A stretch of DNA of 64,000 nucleotides from contig JAEZJF010000010.1 of the NCBI GenBank assembly GCA_023415825.1, forward strand, positions 196,810 through 260,809, read 5' to 3'. Positions 33,108 through 41,619 of this stretch are shown in pieces. The stretch's first letter is position 1, and each line of letters begins with the position of its first letter. Both the position numbers and the translations under genes were made by a program. This DNA is from Bacillota bacterium. Its GTDB lineage: Bacteria > Bacillota > Clostridia > DSM-8532. The notes beneath the pieces are model-generated. The model was not told the origin of the DNA. It saw only the letters and a program-made list of their open reading frames with translations, and searched no databases.

Positions 33108-33542
33108 ATGGTTGGTGTAGAAATTGATATGGTCGTTGCCGATAGCTTGAAAGCGTTGGCGCTGTATGAAAGCATTTTCGATGTGGAGCGTGTTGAGGTC
33201 ACTTCTTTTGAAAAAGGTCGAAATGAGGCTGTATTCAATATGTATGGGACGCGCTTCCACCTGTTAGATGAAAACGTGGAATATCAGATGGTCGCGCCTA
33301 AGCCTGGCGACCCCAAGCCTATGTGGCTGAATGTTCTTGTTTCCGATATTCGTGAAACATTTTCTAAGGCTATGGATGCAGGATGTACACAAGTTCAGCC
33401 GGTCACCGAAATGAAAGAAATGGGTGGGATAAACGCAATATTTATCGATCCATTCGGCTACCTTTGGATGCTGCATCAAATAGTGACAGTAGTTAGCTTT
33501 GAAGAACGTACCCAGATACTTAAAGAGAAGATGAAAGAATAA
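33108..33542 (+). CDS. VOC (glyoxalase/bleomycin-resistance-like) protein
   Basis: Start chosen at ATG 33108 eight bases after GGAGG; the TTG at 33093 overlaps that site. The 144-residue product has two beta-alpha-beta-beta-beta units of the VOC fold ('VEIDMVVADSLKALALYESIF', 'LNVLVSDIRETFSKAMDAG', and the closing 'FIDPFGYLWML'). It resembles PhnB/YdhR-type proteins of unknown substrate. Divergent from the WYL regulator. Confidence 0.85.
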   Translation: MVGVEIDMVVADSLKALALYESIFDVERVEVTSFEKGRNEAVFNMYGTRFHLLDENVEYQMVAPKPGDPKPMWLNVLVSDIRETFSKAMDAGCTQVQPVTEMKEMGGINAIFIDPFGYLWMLHQIVTVVSFEERTQILKEKMKE

Positions 33543-33583
33543 ATAGCCATCAAACACGGATGCACAAGCTCAGGAGAGTAAAT

Positions 33584-34180
33584 ATGGAATCGTGCTTTGA
33601 ACCGGTAATTTGGCCGGAAGATAAATTGCTAAAAGAAGCCGCCCGTTATAAAGAATGTGAAATATGCACGGAAAAATCACGCATCATATGGGGGGAAGGA
33701 AATCCCAACGCGCCTATTGTTATCATTTTAGATAATCCAGGCGCTCGCGAAGACAAAGGTGGCAGTGAATATGTCTGCGGAACGAGGCAAACATTGCAGA
33801 CGGCTTTGCATCAAGCAAATTTGGCTCCGGATGACATCTATTTAACTTATCTTTTAAAATGCAGGCCCCTTCGCCGATATAACAAAGAAGAAGTCAGAGC
33901 TTTCAGTAAACCATTTCTTATTCAACAAATAAAAACGATGCAGCCAAAATTCATCGTTTGTCTGGGGGATATCGTTGTTCAGGCGATGTTTGATGATAAA
34001 GAGGCCCATGTAAAGAATCTGAGAGGGTTATGGCATGTTGTGCTGGGATATCCCTGCATTGTCTCCTATCATCCGCTGGCTGTAAGGAGACGGCCTAATC
34101 TGACACGTCAGTTTATGGAGGATTGGGACATGCTAGCTCAACAGCTATTGGGTGTTAACAGTTGTAATAAACAGCTATGA
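33584..34180 (+). CDS. Uracil-DNA glycosylase family protein
   Basis: Start chosen at ATG 33584 after AGGAGAG, giving 198 residues. Motif 1 is 'GEGNPNAPIVIILDNPGARED' in two parts, including 'ILDNPG', where the family 4 consensus has GEAPG. The closing motif is 'SYHPLAVRRRPNL', like the HPSxxLR element. 'LLKCRPLRR' lies between, as in family 4 enzymes with their CRP block. A Cys pair 'CEIC' near residue 20 could be part of an iron-sulfur cluster, but only a third Cys is obvious. It likely removes uracil or a related base. It follows the VOC gene by 41 bases. Confidence 0.8.
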   Translation: MESCFEPVIWPEDKLLKEAARYKECEICTEKSRIIWGEGNPNAPIVIILDNPGAREDKGGSEYVCGTRQTLQTALHQANLAPDDIYLTYLLKCRPLRRYNKEEVRAFSKPFLIQQIKTMQPKFIVCLGDIVVQAMFDDKEAHVKNLRGLWHVVLGYPCIVSYHPLAVRRRPNLTRQFMEDWDMLAQQLLGVNSCNKQL

Positions 34181-34322
34181 TATAGCCCATATGGGAATTC
34201 TATCCTTACTCTTATTGAGCTGCAGAAAGAACTATGAAATATCAAGTAGCTTGCTCTTGTGTAAATTGTGGCAAATAGCTAAGGAAAGATAAAATAATAC
34301 AGATATATGAGAGATAAATGTG

Positions 34323-34370
34323 AAAAAAGCAGCAGGGTATTGCAATGACGTCATACTCAACTGCTTTTTT
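34323..34370. terminator. Bidirectional terminator-like hairpin
   Basis: AAAAAAGCAG (34323-34332) pairs with CTGCTTTTTT (34361-34370) around a 28-base loop that contains a further ATGACGTCAT palindrome. It lies between the convergent glycosylase and GntR genes and can stop transcription in both directions. The remainder of 34181-34425 shows nothing else. Confidence 0.55.
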
Positions 34371-34425
34371 CTCAACTTACGATGGATGATGCGGTTAGCA
34401 ATAAGCATCAGCCGTAATATCAAAT

Positions 34426-34794
34426 CTAATCATAATTGAGCCTGATCAGTTCGATCAGCTCCTCCATATTCAGCCCTAGTGTCTTGTAATATTCGATATC
34501 CTTTTTCAGCTTTTCCAGCGCCATCTCGGTACGCTTACCTGAAAGATCCTCAGTCGTGAGGCGCGCGACAAAGCAGCCCTTGCCCAACATCGTAACGATG
34601 AAGCCGGCGCGTTCCAACTCCTCCCACGCCTTTTTCACCGTGATAACACTGATTTGTAGTTCCCTTGCCATCGTGCGTATGGGCGGCAGGCAAAAACCTT
34701 CTTTCAGCTGACCTTTTATGATCTGTGCCGATATTTGCTCAAACAGTTGCTGATATATTGGTTTATCTGGTGTTCCTAATAAGACGATATCCAT
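34426..34794 (-). CDS. GntR family regulator, YtrA type
   Basis: The 122-residue protein has only the GntR winged helix ('PIYQQLFEQISAQIIKGQ', 'LPPIRTMARELQISVITVKK') plus a short dimerising tail with a coiled 'ALEKLKKDIEYYKTLG'. This is the YtrA subfamily, which usually represses an ABC exporter. It is the last gene of the ABC operon, five bases after the permease. The dyad at 36340-36362 before the operon is its probable operator. Confidence 0.9.
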   Translation of the reverse strand: MDIVLLGTPDKPIYQQLFEQISAQIIKGQLKEGFCLPPIRTMARELQISVITVKKAWEELERAGFIVTMLGKGCFVARLTTEDLSGKRTEMALEKLKKDIEYYKTLGLNMEELIELIRLNYD

Positions 34795-34799
34795 GAGTG

Positions 34800-35447
34800 C
34801 TACAAGTCTACCCTTTCAAAATTCTTTGCTGATTTCTTATATGCCAACATTGTAAGTAAAACAAAGAAGACAATGCCGATAGCCATTACCGGAAGTTGGC
34901 GGAGGAGCGCGTCACCACTGATGCCGTCGAGAATATGCGCCGCCGCCGGTATGGACAGCACGAGCGTTTCGATTGCAGCAGCAAACAACATGGATGCGGT
35001 TACAGCGATGAGGATGGGCCAGCCGATCTTGTATGCGCTTCTGTAAAACATCGGGAAGAATATCGCATTGAAAATGCCGTACATTACAAACACGCAGCCA
35101 AGATATGCGATGTTGGCATCAATCATAAAATTGCCATTTGGGTATAGCGCCATGTTGATGGTGACGAATACTGCAGCCAATGCGATCTGAAGGAGTTCAA
35201 GCACGGTGATGGACAGCACGCGCACCTTAACGACGTCGCGTTTCCTGATGGGAAGCATCACCGTAAAGCTGATATCATTCACCGCTTTGGCATTTGCGAA
35301 TATGTTGGGTACGGCGATGAACAAGAAATACAGCATAGCAACGAAATACACCCATTGAGGAATGAGCAGCAATGCGCTAAATAGAAGAACGAGAAAAAAA
35401 AGGGGATTGATGACAAGCCGGAACTCTTTATATAACAGGTCTTTCAT
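34800..35447 (-). CDS. ABC-2 type permease
   Basis: The 215-residue protein has six hydrophobic helices, opening 'MKDLLYKEFRLVINP', the standard start of ABC2_membrane_5 permeases. It lacks any large extracellular domain. The start overlaps the ATPase gene by 20 bases. Together with the ATPase and YtrA-type repressor this is a small exporter of a lipophilic or antimicrobial compound; the substrate is unknown. GC-richer than the genes to its right. Confidence 0.85.
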   Translation of the reverse strand: MKDLLYKEFRLVINPLFFLVLLFSALLLIPQWVYFVAMLYFLFIAVPNIFANAKAVNDISFTVMLPIRKRDVVKVRVLSITVLELLQIALAAVFVTINMALYPNGNFMIDANIAYLGCVFVMYGIFNAIFFPMFYRSAYKIGWPILIAVTASMLFAAAIETLVLSIPAAAHILDGISGDALLRQLPVMAIGIVFFVLLTMLAYKKSAKNFERVDL

Positions 35448-36294
35448 AAACAGCCTCCTTTTTTGCGTGATAAATCATGATATCCTCGATGCTGGGCGAT
35501 TCAGCTATGAGGCCGTCGTCCGGACGAAGAGCGGCCGCTTTTATAAGACCGGTGAATCCGAACGCATTGGTTTTACTTGCTATCAGCCGCGGCTTTACCT
35601 TGTCGAGCTGTTTGTTTGTTCCCTTGACCAGGCGGTAGGCGTCAAGAAGTTCATCCTTCGACCGGCTTTCGATGATCCGGCCGTTTTCAATATAGGTGAT
35701 GAAGTCGGCGCATTTTTCCAGATCGCTAGTTATATGTGTGGAGAACAGTATGCTCCTTTCACCATTCTCAATAAGCTCCTGAAACAGCTCTAAAAGATTG
35801 TCACGTGCAACGGGGTCAAGCCCGCTGGTCGGTTCGTCAAGCAGCAGTAGCCTAGCGTGGTGCGACAGCGCCAGTGCCAGCGAGTATTTGACCCGCATAC
35901 CGTGCGACAGCTCTGAAGGGCGCTTGTTTTCGTCTAGTGCAAACCTCCGCATGTATGATTCGTACAATGAATGGTCCCAGTTATCATAAAATCTGCGAAA
36001 AACGTCGGTAATAAACTTTATCCTGGTTTTAGCGTAATAATCGACGCCGCCAAAAGCATAGCCGATGTGCTGCTTCAGTTCGAGTTCGTTCTTGTCAAAA
36101 TCCTGTCCGAGTATCCGGACGCTACCACTGTCTTTATGCAGCAGGCCCAGCATCGATTTCAACGTGGTGGTTTTGCCTGCGCCGTTGGCACCGATAAAAC
36201 CCATTATATAACCGCTTTCCAGCGAGAACGACACCTCTTTTAAACTAAAATTCTTGTAACTCTTACATAACTTTTGTACCGATAATATCTCCAT
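35428..36294 (-). CDS. ABC transporter ATP-binding protein
   Basis: Start chosen at ATG 36294 with AAGGAGG upstream, giving 288 residues. Walker A 'GANGAGKTT' (about residues 37-45), signature 'ELSHGMRVKYSLALAL' and Walker B 'LLLLDEPTSGLDPVA' are intact, followed by the switch His in 'FSTHI'. The signature reads LSHGM rather than LSGGQ, as in the YtrB/YhcG-like exporters. The extended C-terminus carries a small accessory domain. First gene of the operon. Confidence 0.9.
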   Translation of the reverse strand: MEILSVQKLCKSYKNFSLKEVSFSLESGYIMGFIGANGAGKTTTLKSMLGLLHKDSGSVRILGQDFDKNELELKQHIGYAFGGVDYYAKTRIKFITDVFRRFYDNWDHSLYESYMRRFALDENKRPSELSHGMRVKYSLALALSHHARLLLLDEPTSGLDPVARDNLLELFQELIENGERSILFSTHITSDLEKCADFITYIENGRIIESRSKDELLDAYRLVKGTNKQLDKVKPRLIASKTNAFGFTGLIKAAALRPDDGLIAESPSIEDIMIYHAKKEAVYERPVI

Positions 36295-36339
36295 TGACAA
36301 CCTCCTTTTTGAATTTATTTTTTTTAACCTAAACTCGAA

Positions 36340-36362
36340 TTGTGTATACCGTGCATACACAA
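36340..36362. promoter_or_regulatory. GntR/YtrA-type operator
   Basis: TTGTGTAT (36340-36347) and ATACACAA (36355-36362) form a dyad with a 7-base centre, 46 bases before the ABC operon start. Its GTGTATAC-like core fits YtrA-type operators. The rest of 36363-36736 has no gene. It holds a 10-bp hairpin (TAATGGAAGT at 36567-36576 with ACTTCCATTA at 36585-36594) and a TGACCGGTCA palindrome at 36702-36711 just before the sigma-factor gene. Confidence 0.6.
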
Positions 36363-36736
36363 TATAACACAGTATTTGGAAGGAATCAAGACCGTTAAGT
36401 TGGATATAGCCATTTTTTTTGCTTATGCCAAAGCATGGAATTGATGTAAAGCAGGCAAGTCCATATCTTGTCTCCTACTAATAATAACCCGTAGGCGGTT
36501 GAAATGTTCACAAAGTCGAGGTATCCTTTAGTAAGTGTAAACTTAAAAATGGGTGCAATGAGCGATTAATGGAAGTTATTCTTGACTTCCATTATATTTT
36601 TATATTTCATGGCTTAGGCACTTAAATTGTAAAAGCAGACAGTAGTTTAGAATAAATTTTTATTCCTCAAAACCAAAAACCGTTTTTGATGGTCTAACAA
36701 ATGACCGGTCAAACAACAAACAAGGAGGATAAAAGA

Positions 36737-37219
36737 GTGACATGTGACGAGTTTTCAACGCGAATCATCGCAATGATGCAAATACTGTATCGTGTTAGTT
36801 ATGCACAGTTATCTCAAAGCTGCGATCGAGACGAAGCGGTTCAGGAATGTTTGTGCAAGGCGTGGAAGAAGCGCCATCAACTCAAAGATGAGCGTTTTAT
36901 GCAGACTTGGGTAATCCGGATTCTTGTCAACGAATGCCATAATATTCAGAAAAAAAGAAGTCGGGAATTGCCGCTGGATGAATTGCCTGAACGAGTTGCA
37001 CCGGCGGACACTAATTTTGAGCTGCATGACGCGCTGTTTAGCTTGGATGAAACGCTCCGCCTACCCATTCTTCTGCACTATATTGAAGGCTTTTCAATAA
37101 GCGAGATTGCGCAAATTTTATGCTGGCCTCAAGGTACGGTCAAGTCACGTATGCTGCGCGGACGACAGGAGCTAAAAAAAATATTACGTGGGGAGGATCA
37201 ATTACTATGCGAGATATAA
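36737..37219 (+). CDS. ECF RNA polymerase sigma factor
   Basis: Start chosen at GTG 36737, eight bases after AAGGAGG; the upstream ATG at 36701 lies in the operator palindrome. The 160-residue product has region 2 ('DEAVQECLCKAWKKRHQL', 'WVIRILVNECHN') and region 4 ('LPILLHYIEGFSISEIAQIL', 'GTVKSRMLRGRQELKK') of ECF sigma factors, and no other domain. The anti-sigma gene overlaps its end. It probably drives a small envelope or antimicrobial stress response. Confidence 0.9.
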   Translation: MTCDEFSTRIIAMMQILYRVSYAQLSQSCDRDEAVQECLCKAWKKRHQLKDERFMQTWVIRILVNECHNIQKKRSRELPLDELPERVAPADTNFELHDALFSLDETLRLPILLHYIEGFSISEIAQILCWPQGTVKSRMLRGRQELKKILRGEDQLLCEI

Positions 37220-38307
37220 CTGATTTGAGAAACGCGTTCGGTCAGGCTGATGATGGCTTTGTCAACAATGTGTATCAAACCCTGGCTGGTATACAAATAA
37301 ATGAAAAAAGAAAACCTGTGAAGAAAATAGGCTTCCGCCTGGCGGCTGTGATTGTGATTGTCTGCATACTGTCTACTGGGACTGTTTTGGCTTTCACAAA
37401 CCCTTGGGGAATCCTAGATTTCCTGAGCGGAAGAAGGACGGATGTAAAGGTTTTGCCTGAAGCAGTTGATATCGTGCAAAAAGAAGTAGCGCAAAAAGGC
37501 AGTCAAACCGAATTTGGGACTTTTGCGGTGCGCGAAGCTGTATTCGACGGAAAGAACGTATACATTGTCGTAGATGTAAAACCCTCTAACCTGGGATATT
37601 TACTGTTGGGTCCGGATGCATTTCCGTCCGATCCCATTGGCAATATGGGGCCGCTTTTCAGCGACAAAACCGGTACTATAGCCGATTATGCCCGGGAAAA
37701 CAATAAAGAAATGATACGTACATCTGCGATCATCAGTGGTGTGAACAATTCTGTTGATTTTCTCCTTAATGAGGACGGGACTCTTGTCTACATGCTTAAC
37801 AGCAACTATACCGGTGACTCCGCTCAAGAGGATATAAAAATAACCTGTGTTGCCGCCCCATTTGTCAGCCGGGAAGGCACAATCGTAGTTGACGAGCTCA
37901 ATAAGAAGAGAACGACACTTTCCGTAACACTCAAAAATTCTGGAATGAAAGATACCGTAACCAGCACGATACCTGTCGTATACAGTGATTACGGCATAAG
38001 AGTGGATAAGGTTACGCTTAACGGTTCGTCCATGGCGATTTATGCAGATATCGAATACACGGTAATAGATAAAGAAAAATATGACGAAACCGCCGACGGT
38101 CTCTGGTTTGATTTTGTGGATGGTAACGGTGAAAGTATGCCTGCTGGTGCCTCCTCAGGCGGCGGTATTGAAACCGTTGACGAAAATCATTTTATACAGA
38201 AAACTACTTTGCAGGCTGCAGAAACACTGCCAAATGAGGTCATCCTTCGCGGATACAATTTATGGGAGAAAAATAGGTATGAGACTCATACAATTAAGAT
38301 GAAATAA
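37207..38307 (+). CDS. DUF4179-type anti-sigma factor
   Basis: Start chosen at ATG 37207 after GGGGAGG, inside the end of the sigma gene. The 366-residue product has a short cytosolic N-terminus, one membrane helix ('FRLAAVIVIVCILSTGTVLAF', about residues 43-62 without its ends) and a large outside domain. The outside part has DUF4179-like 'FAVREAVFDGKNVYIVVDV' and 'VYSDYGIRVDKVTL'. Overlap with an ECF sigma gene is the usual context of such anti-sigma sensors. No zinc-binding His-x3-Cys-x2-Cys motif is seen in the N-terminus, so it is not a ZAS-type anti-sigma. Confidence 0.8.
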   Translation: MRDITDLRNAFGQADDGFVNNVYQTLAGIQINEKRKPVKKIGFRLAAVIVIVCILSTGTVLAFTNPWGILDFLSGRRTDVKVLPEAVDIVQKEVAQKGSQTEFGTFAVREAVFDGKNVYIVVDVKPSNLGYLLLGPDAFPSDPIGNMGPLFSDKTGTIADYARENNKEMIRTSAIISGVNNSVDFLLNEDGTLVYMLNSNYTGDSAQEDIKITCVAAPFVSREGTIVVDELNKKRTTLSVTLKNSGMKDTVTSTIPVVYSDYGIRVDKVTLNGSSMAIYADIEYTVIDKEKYDETADGLWFDFVDGNGESMPAGASSGGGIETVDENHFIQKTTLQAAETLPNEVILRGYNLWEKNRYETHTIKMK

Positions 38308-38349
38308 CGACGCAGTCTAAGCAAAGATATATTCACGGAAAGTGATGGC

Positions 38350-38385
38350 AAAGGCTTGCCCTTTATGAAAGGGTAGGCCTTTTGT
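38350..38385 (+). terminator. Terminator after the sigma/anti-sigma operon
   Basis: AAAGGCTTGCCCTTT (38350-38364) pairs with AAAGGGTAGGCCTTT (38368-38382), 15 pairs with two G-U, loop ATG, followed by a short T run. Confidence 0.7.
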
Positions 38386-38398
38386 GCAAAAATATAGC

Positions 38399-38448
38399 TT
38401 GACCCATATATCACTCTGATATAATATGAATATATCAGAGTGATATAT
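38399..38448 (+). promoter_or_regulatory. Promoter and paired PadR-type operators before the glycosyltransferase
   Basis: TTGACC (38399-38404) with TATAAT at 38420-38425 (15 bases) or TAATAT at 38422-38427 (17 bases). ATATATCACTCTGATATA (38406-38423) and its exact reverse complement TATATCAGAGTGATATAT (38431-38448) overlap the -10 and start site. The downstream PadR regulator is the natural ligand. Confidence 0.75.
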
Positions 38449-38462
38449 GGGGGGTATGTGTT

Positions 38463-39641
38463 ATAGCTAATATTTTATTTATCAATGCTAATTTGTACGG
38501 ACATATTAATCCGACACTTCCGCTGGTTAAGGAATTGGTAGATCACGGAAATCAGGTGGATTATTTTTGTTCACAACCATTTCAGGAAAAAGTTATGGCA
38601 GCAGGTGCCTCGTTTCTGAATTATTCTGATGAATTGGATGCATTTCTTTCGTCCTATCGACCTACGGACAGGCATCCATTCTATATGCTGATGGAATATA
38701 TTCTTCTTTACGCTGAAGTGATGCTTCCAGAAGTTCTGAAGCTGATTAAAAAAAACCAGTACAATATGATAATCAGTGATTCTTTGTTTGGTGGGCCTTC
38801 CTTCTTAAAACAAATTCTGCGGATACCTGTAGTTAGCTCACATTCCAGTTTTGCTATGAGCAATGCTCCAGTACCAGCGTCTATGCTGGAGCCGGGAATC
38901 CATCCGCAGTTGGATCATTGCTATGAAATATTGGAACGGATATGCAGTAAGTATGCAATTCCCATCCCGGGGCTGGTTGATATTTTCATTAGTAAAGCTG
39001 AATGGAATGTGGTGTATACGATTCCGGAGTTTAACGGAGATACTGGATTGGATTGTTCAAAATACCTTTTTACAGGATCAGCCATCCAAAAGGATACGGA
39101 AACAGAGTTTGAAGGATTTTACCACAAAAATAACCGGCCGGTAATTTATATTTCACTTGGCAGCATAAATACTGATTTTATTGAATTCTACAAAATGTGC
39201 ATTAACGCATTTGAAGGTTCGGATTATTATGTTGTAATGTCCATTGGGAAAAAATGTGACATAGATCAATTGGGGACAATTCCGTCTCATTTTTATGTTG
39301 GAAGCTTTCTGCCGCAATTAGCCATTTTGAAACAAACGGATATTTTTATCACTCATGCCGGATTTAATAGTGTTAGTGAGGCACTTTATTACGGAATCCC
39401 TATGTATGCATTACCAATGGTCAATGATCAGTACTTGGTTGCAAAAAGAATAAAGGATATGGAACTTGGCATGGTTGGCAAATTTAAAGAAATAACCCCT
39501 CAGACCTTAAGAGATGGAGTGGAGGAATTACTGTCGAATGAGCAAGTCAAGGGTAATTGCCGAAGAATGTCAATTCTGCTGAGAGAATCCAATCGTCTGT
39601 CTTTTGTGGCTGAATCCTTGGAAGAGATATGTATGGGCTAG
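38463..39641 (+). CDS. Macrolide-type (MGT/GT1) glycosyltransferase with no canonical start codon
   Basis: The first Rossmann strand 'ANILFINANLYGHINPTLP' is in frame from about 38463, but no ATG, GTG or TTG exists between the in-frame stop at 38427 and TTG 38493, which would delete that strand. The best-placed codon is ATA 38463, seven bases after GGGGGGT. The roughly 392-residue product ends with the donor-binding motif 'THAGFNSVSEALYYGIP' and 'PMVNDQYLVAKRI', as in macrolide and other small-molecule glycosyltransferases. It may inactivate antibiotics by glycosylation. A PadR gene follows 63 bases later. Either a rare AUA start or a sequence error explains the odd 5' end. Confidence 0.78.
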   Translation: MANILFINANLYGHINPTLPLVKELVDHGNQVDYFCSQPFQEKVMAAGASFLNYSDELDAFLSSYRPTDRHPFYMLMEYILLYAEVMLPEVLKLIKKNQYNMIISDSLFGGPSFLKQILRIPVVSSHSSFAMSNAPVPASMLEPGIHPQLDHCYEILERICSKYAIPIPGLVDIFISKAEWNVVYTIPEFNGDTGLDCSKYLFTGSAIQKDTETEFEGFYHKNNRPVIYISLGSINTDFIEFYKMCINAFEGSDYYVVMSIGKKCDIDQLGTIPSHFYVGSFLPQLAILKQTDIFITHAGFNSVSEALYYGIPMYALPMVNDQYLVAKRIKDMELGMVGKFKEITPQTLRDGVEELLSNEQVKGNCRRMSILLRESNRLSFVAESLEEICMG

Positions 39642-39704
39642 AAGGATGAGAGAGCCAGTTTTTCTGTAAATGGGATTAGTTTTATGGGAGAGGAAGAATA
39701 AGAA

Positions 39705-40244
39705 ATGATGAAAAACAAATCCAGATATGCTATTCTGGGGATTTTGAACATCTCACCAAGTACGGGTTATGATATCAAAAAATACTGTGATACTGTAATC
39801 TCTGGGTTTTGGAATGAAAATTTCGGGCATATATATCCCACATTAAAAGGATTAGAAAAGGAAGGGTGTATTCGGCAAATATCAAAGGAAAAGGTATCAA
39901 GAAAGATAAAATATGAAATAACAGATGAGGGAAAATATGAACTCATGAACTGGTTTCAGGAGGCAACACCTATGCAACCGGTTCGTTCCGAATTTATGCT
40001 GAAATTCCTATTTTCCAGTCAGATTCCAGCAGGGAAGGTTATAGAAATGCTGAAGCATTATAAAAAGCAGCAGGAGGAAGAACTTAGTAAATACAAGGAT
40101 GTGGAAAAAGAATTAGAGGAAGGAATTAATGAAATCTCTGCGGAAAGAGCACGCTTTCTAAAAGCAACCTTAAGACGAGGAATTTTGACATCGCAGGCTT
40201 CAATAAAATGGTGTGAGGAAACTATGCTGGAATTGCAGGAATAA
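39705..40244 (+). CDS. PadR family transcriptional regulator (Vir domain)
   Basis: The 179-residue protein has the PadR winged helix ('RYAILGILNISPSTGYDIKK', 'FGHIYPTLKGLEKEGCI') and a helical C-terminal dimerisation domain with 'KQQEEELSKYKDVEKELEE'. ATG 39705 is followed by a second ATG; both are possible. It is downstream of the glycosyltransferase and probably binds the paired dyad at 38406-38448, a self-regulated phenolic- or antibiotic-responsive unit. Confidence 0.9.
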   Translation: MMKNKSRYAILGILNISPSTGYDIKKYCDTVISGFWNENFGHIYPTLKGLEKEGCIRQISKEKVSRKIKYEITDEGKYELMNWFQEATPMQPVRSEFMLKFLFSSQIPAGKVIEMLKHYKKQQEEELSKYKDVEKELEEGINEISAERARFLKATLRRGILTSQASIKWCEETMLELQE

Positions 40245-40266
40245 ACTTGATAAGGGGTAATAATAA

Positions 40267-40842
40267 ATGAGTAAATTCGATTATATAGAAACAGATAGGC
40301 TGTTAATTAGAATACTTGAAATAAAAGATAAAGATGCTTTTTTCCGATATCGCTCCATGCCTGAGATTTATAAGTACCAAGCGTGGAGACCAAAGGGTAT
40401 TGACGAAATTGAAGAGTTTATTAATAAAAATATTTCGGTTTGTCTTAACCCGAGAAATACATGGATACAATTAGCTGTGTGTTTGAAGGAGGGGCAGCTG
40501 ATTGGAGATATTGGAGTTCATTTTCTGGAGGATGATTATCAGGTTGAAATTGGCTATACACTTTCTCCTGAATATCAAGGTAATGGGTACGCTGTAGAAG
40601 CAGTCAAAGCCGTGATTAAGTATGCTTTTACTGAATTGAAGAAACATAGAATTATATCATCAGTTGATCCCGACAACATAAAATCAATAAAGCTTCTTGA
40701 AAAAATCGGTTTTAGAAAAGAAGCTCATTTTATTAAAAGCTTTAGGATGGACAACCAGTGGTATGATGACTGCGTATATGCAATATTAGAAGAAGAATGG
40801 GAATCGCTCTATCGAATTAAAGGAGGCACACGGCGGCTTTGA
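40267..40842 (+). CDS. GNAT acetyltransferase, RimJ/RimL type
   Basis: The 191-residue protein begins 'YIETDRLLIRILEIKDKDAF', the typical first strand and helix of RimJ/RimL-like acetyltransferases. 'QVEIGYTLSPEYQGNGYAVE' follows with the acetyl-CoA loop, then 'ISSVDPDNIKSIKLLEKIGF'. It may modify ribosomal-protein N-termini or small molecules. It lies 22 bases after PadR and may belong to that unit; it ends 9 bases before the convergent ABC permease. Confidence 0.88.
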   Translation: MSKFDYIETDRLLIRILEIKDKDAFFRYRSMPEIYKYQAWRPKGIDEIEEFINKNISVCLNPRNTWIQLAVCLKEGQLIGDIGVHFLEDDYQVEIGYTLSPEYQGNGYAVEAVKAVIKYAFTELKKHRIISSVDPDNIKSIKLLEKIGFRKEAHFIKSFRMDNQWYDDCVYAILEEEWESLYRIKGGTRRL

Positions 40843-40851
40843 CTATAGACT

Positions 40852-41619
40852 TTATACCCGCTTTTTATACGCCCTCATCGCGAAGATATATGCCAAAAAC
40901 ATAATTCCGACACACCACGCAAGAGCAACCCATATATCATTACCAACCGGTTGACTTGACAATAACGCGCGGATGGCTTCTACGATAGAGGTCACCGGCT
41001 GGTTTTCGGCAAAGGCGCGAACGACCGAAGGCATCGATTCGGTTGGCACAAACGCCGAGCTGATAAATGGCAGGAAAATAAGCGGGTAGGAAAAGGCACC
41101 TGCACCGTCTACCGATTTTGCGGTCAGTCCGGCAATCGCCGCGATCCATGTCAAGGCCAGCGTAAACAGCGCGAGTATACCGGCAACGGCAAGCCATGAC
41201 AGTAACCCAGCCGGCGAGCGGAAACCCATTATGAGCGCCACGAGAATGATTACGACAACCGAAATCGCATTGGATATCAGTGAGGTCAGCACATGCCCCC
41301 ACAACGCGGCCGAACGCGCAATCGGCATGGAGTGGAACCGTTCGAAGATGCCTCTTTGCATATCCATAAAAAGGCGGTAAGCCGTATAAGCGATGCCGCT
41401 TGCAATCGCAATCAGCAGGATGCCGGGCAACAGGTAATTCACATAGCTACCTGTGCCGGTTTGAATCGCGCCGCCCAATACATAAACAAACAACAGCATC
41501 ATTGCGATCGGAGTGATGGTGACCGTGATAATGGTATCCATGCTGCGAGAAATATGGCGCATGGAACGTCCGAGCATGACGCTCATATCGCTGAAAAAAT
41601 GTCTCCTGATCGTTTCCAT
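40852..41619 (-). CDS. ABC-2 type permease, DrrB-like
   Basis: The 255-residue protein has six membrane helices and the DrrB-type signature 'DMQRGIFERFHSMPIARSA', plus 'PLIFLPFISSAFVPTESMP' near the fifth helix. DrrAB exporters remove daunorubicin-like drugs; the substrate here is unknown. It abuts the ATPase gene (stop at 41620). Part of a GC-rich four-gene operon led by PadR. Confidence 0.88.
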   Translation of the reverse strand: METIRRHFFSDMSVMLGRSMRHISRSMDTIITVTITPIAMMLLFVYVLGGAIQTGTGSYVNYLLPGILLIAIASGIAYTAYRLFMDMQRGIFERFHSMPIARSAALWGHVLTSLISNAISVVVIILVALIMGFRSPAGLLSWLAVAGILALFTLALTWIAAIAGLTAKSVDGAGAFSYPLIFLPFISSAFVPTESMPSVVRAFAENQPVTSIVEAIRALLSSQPVGNDIWVALAWCVGIMFLAYIFAMRAYKKRV

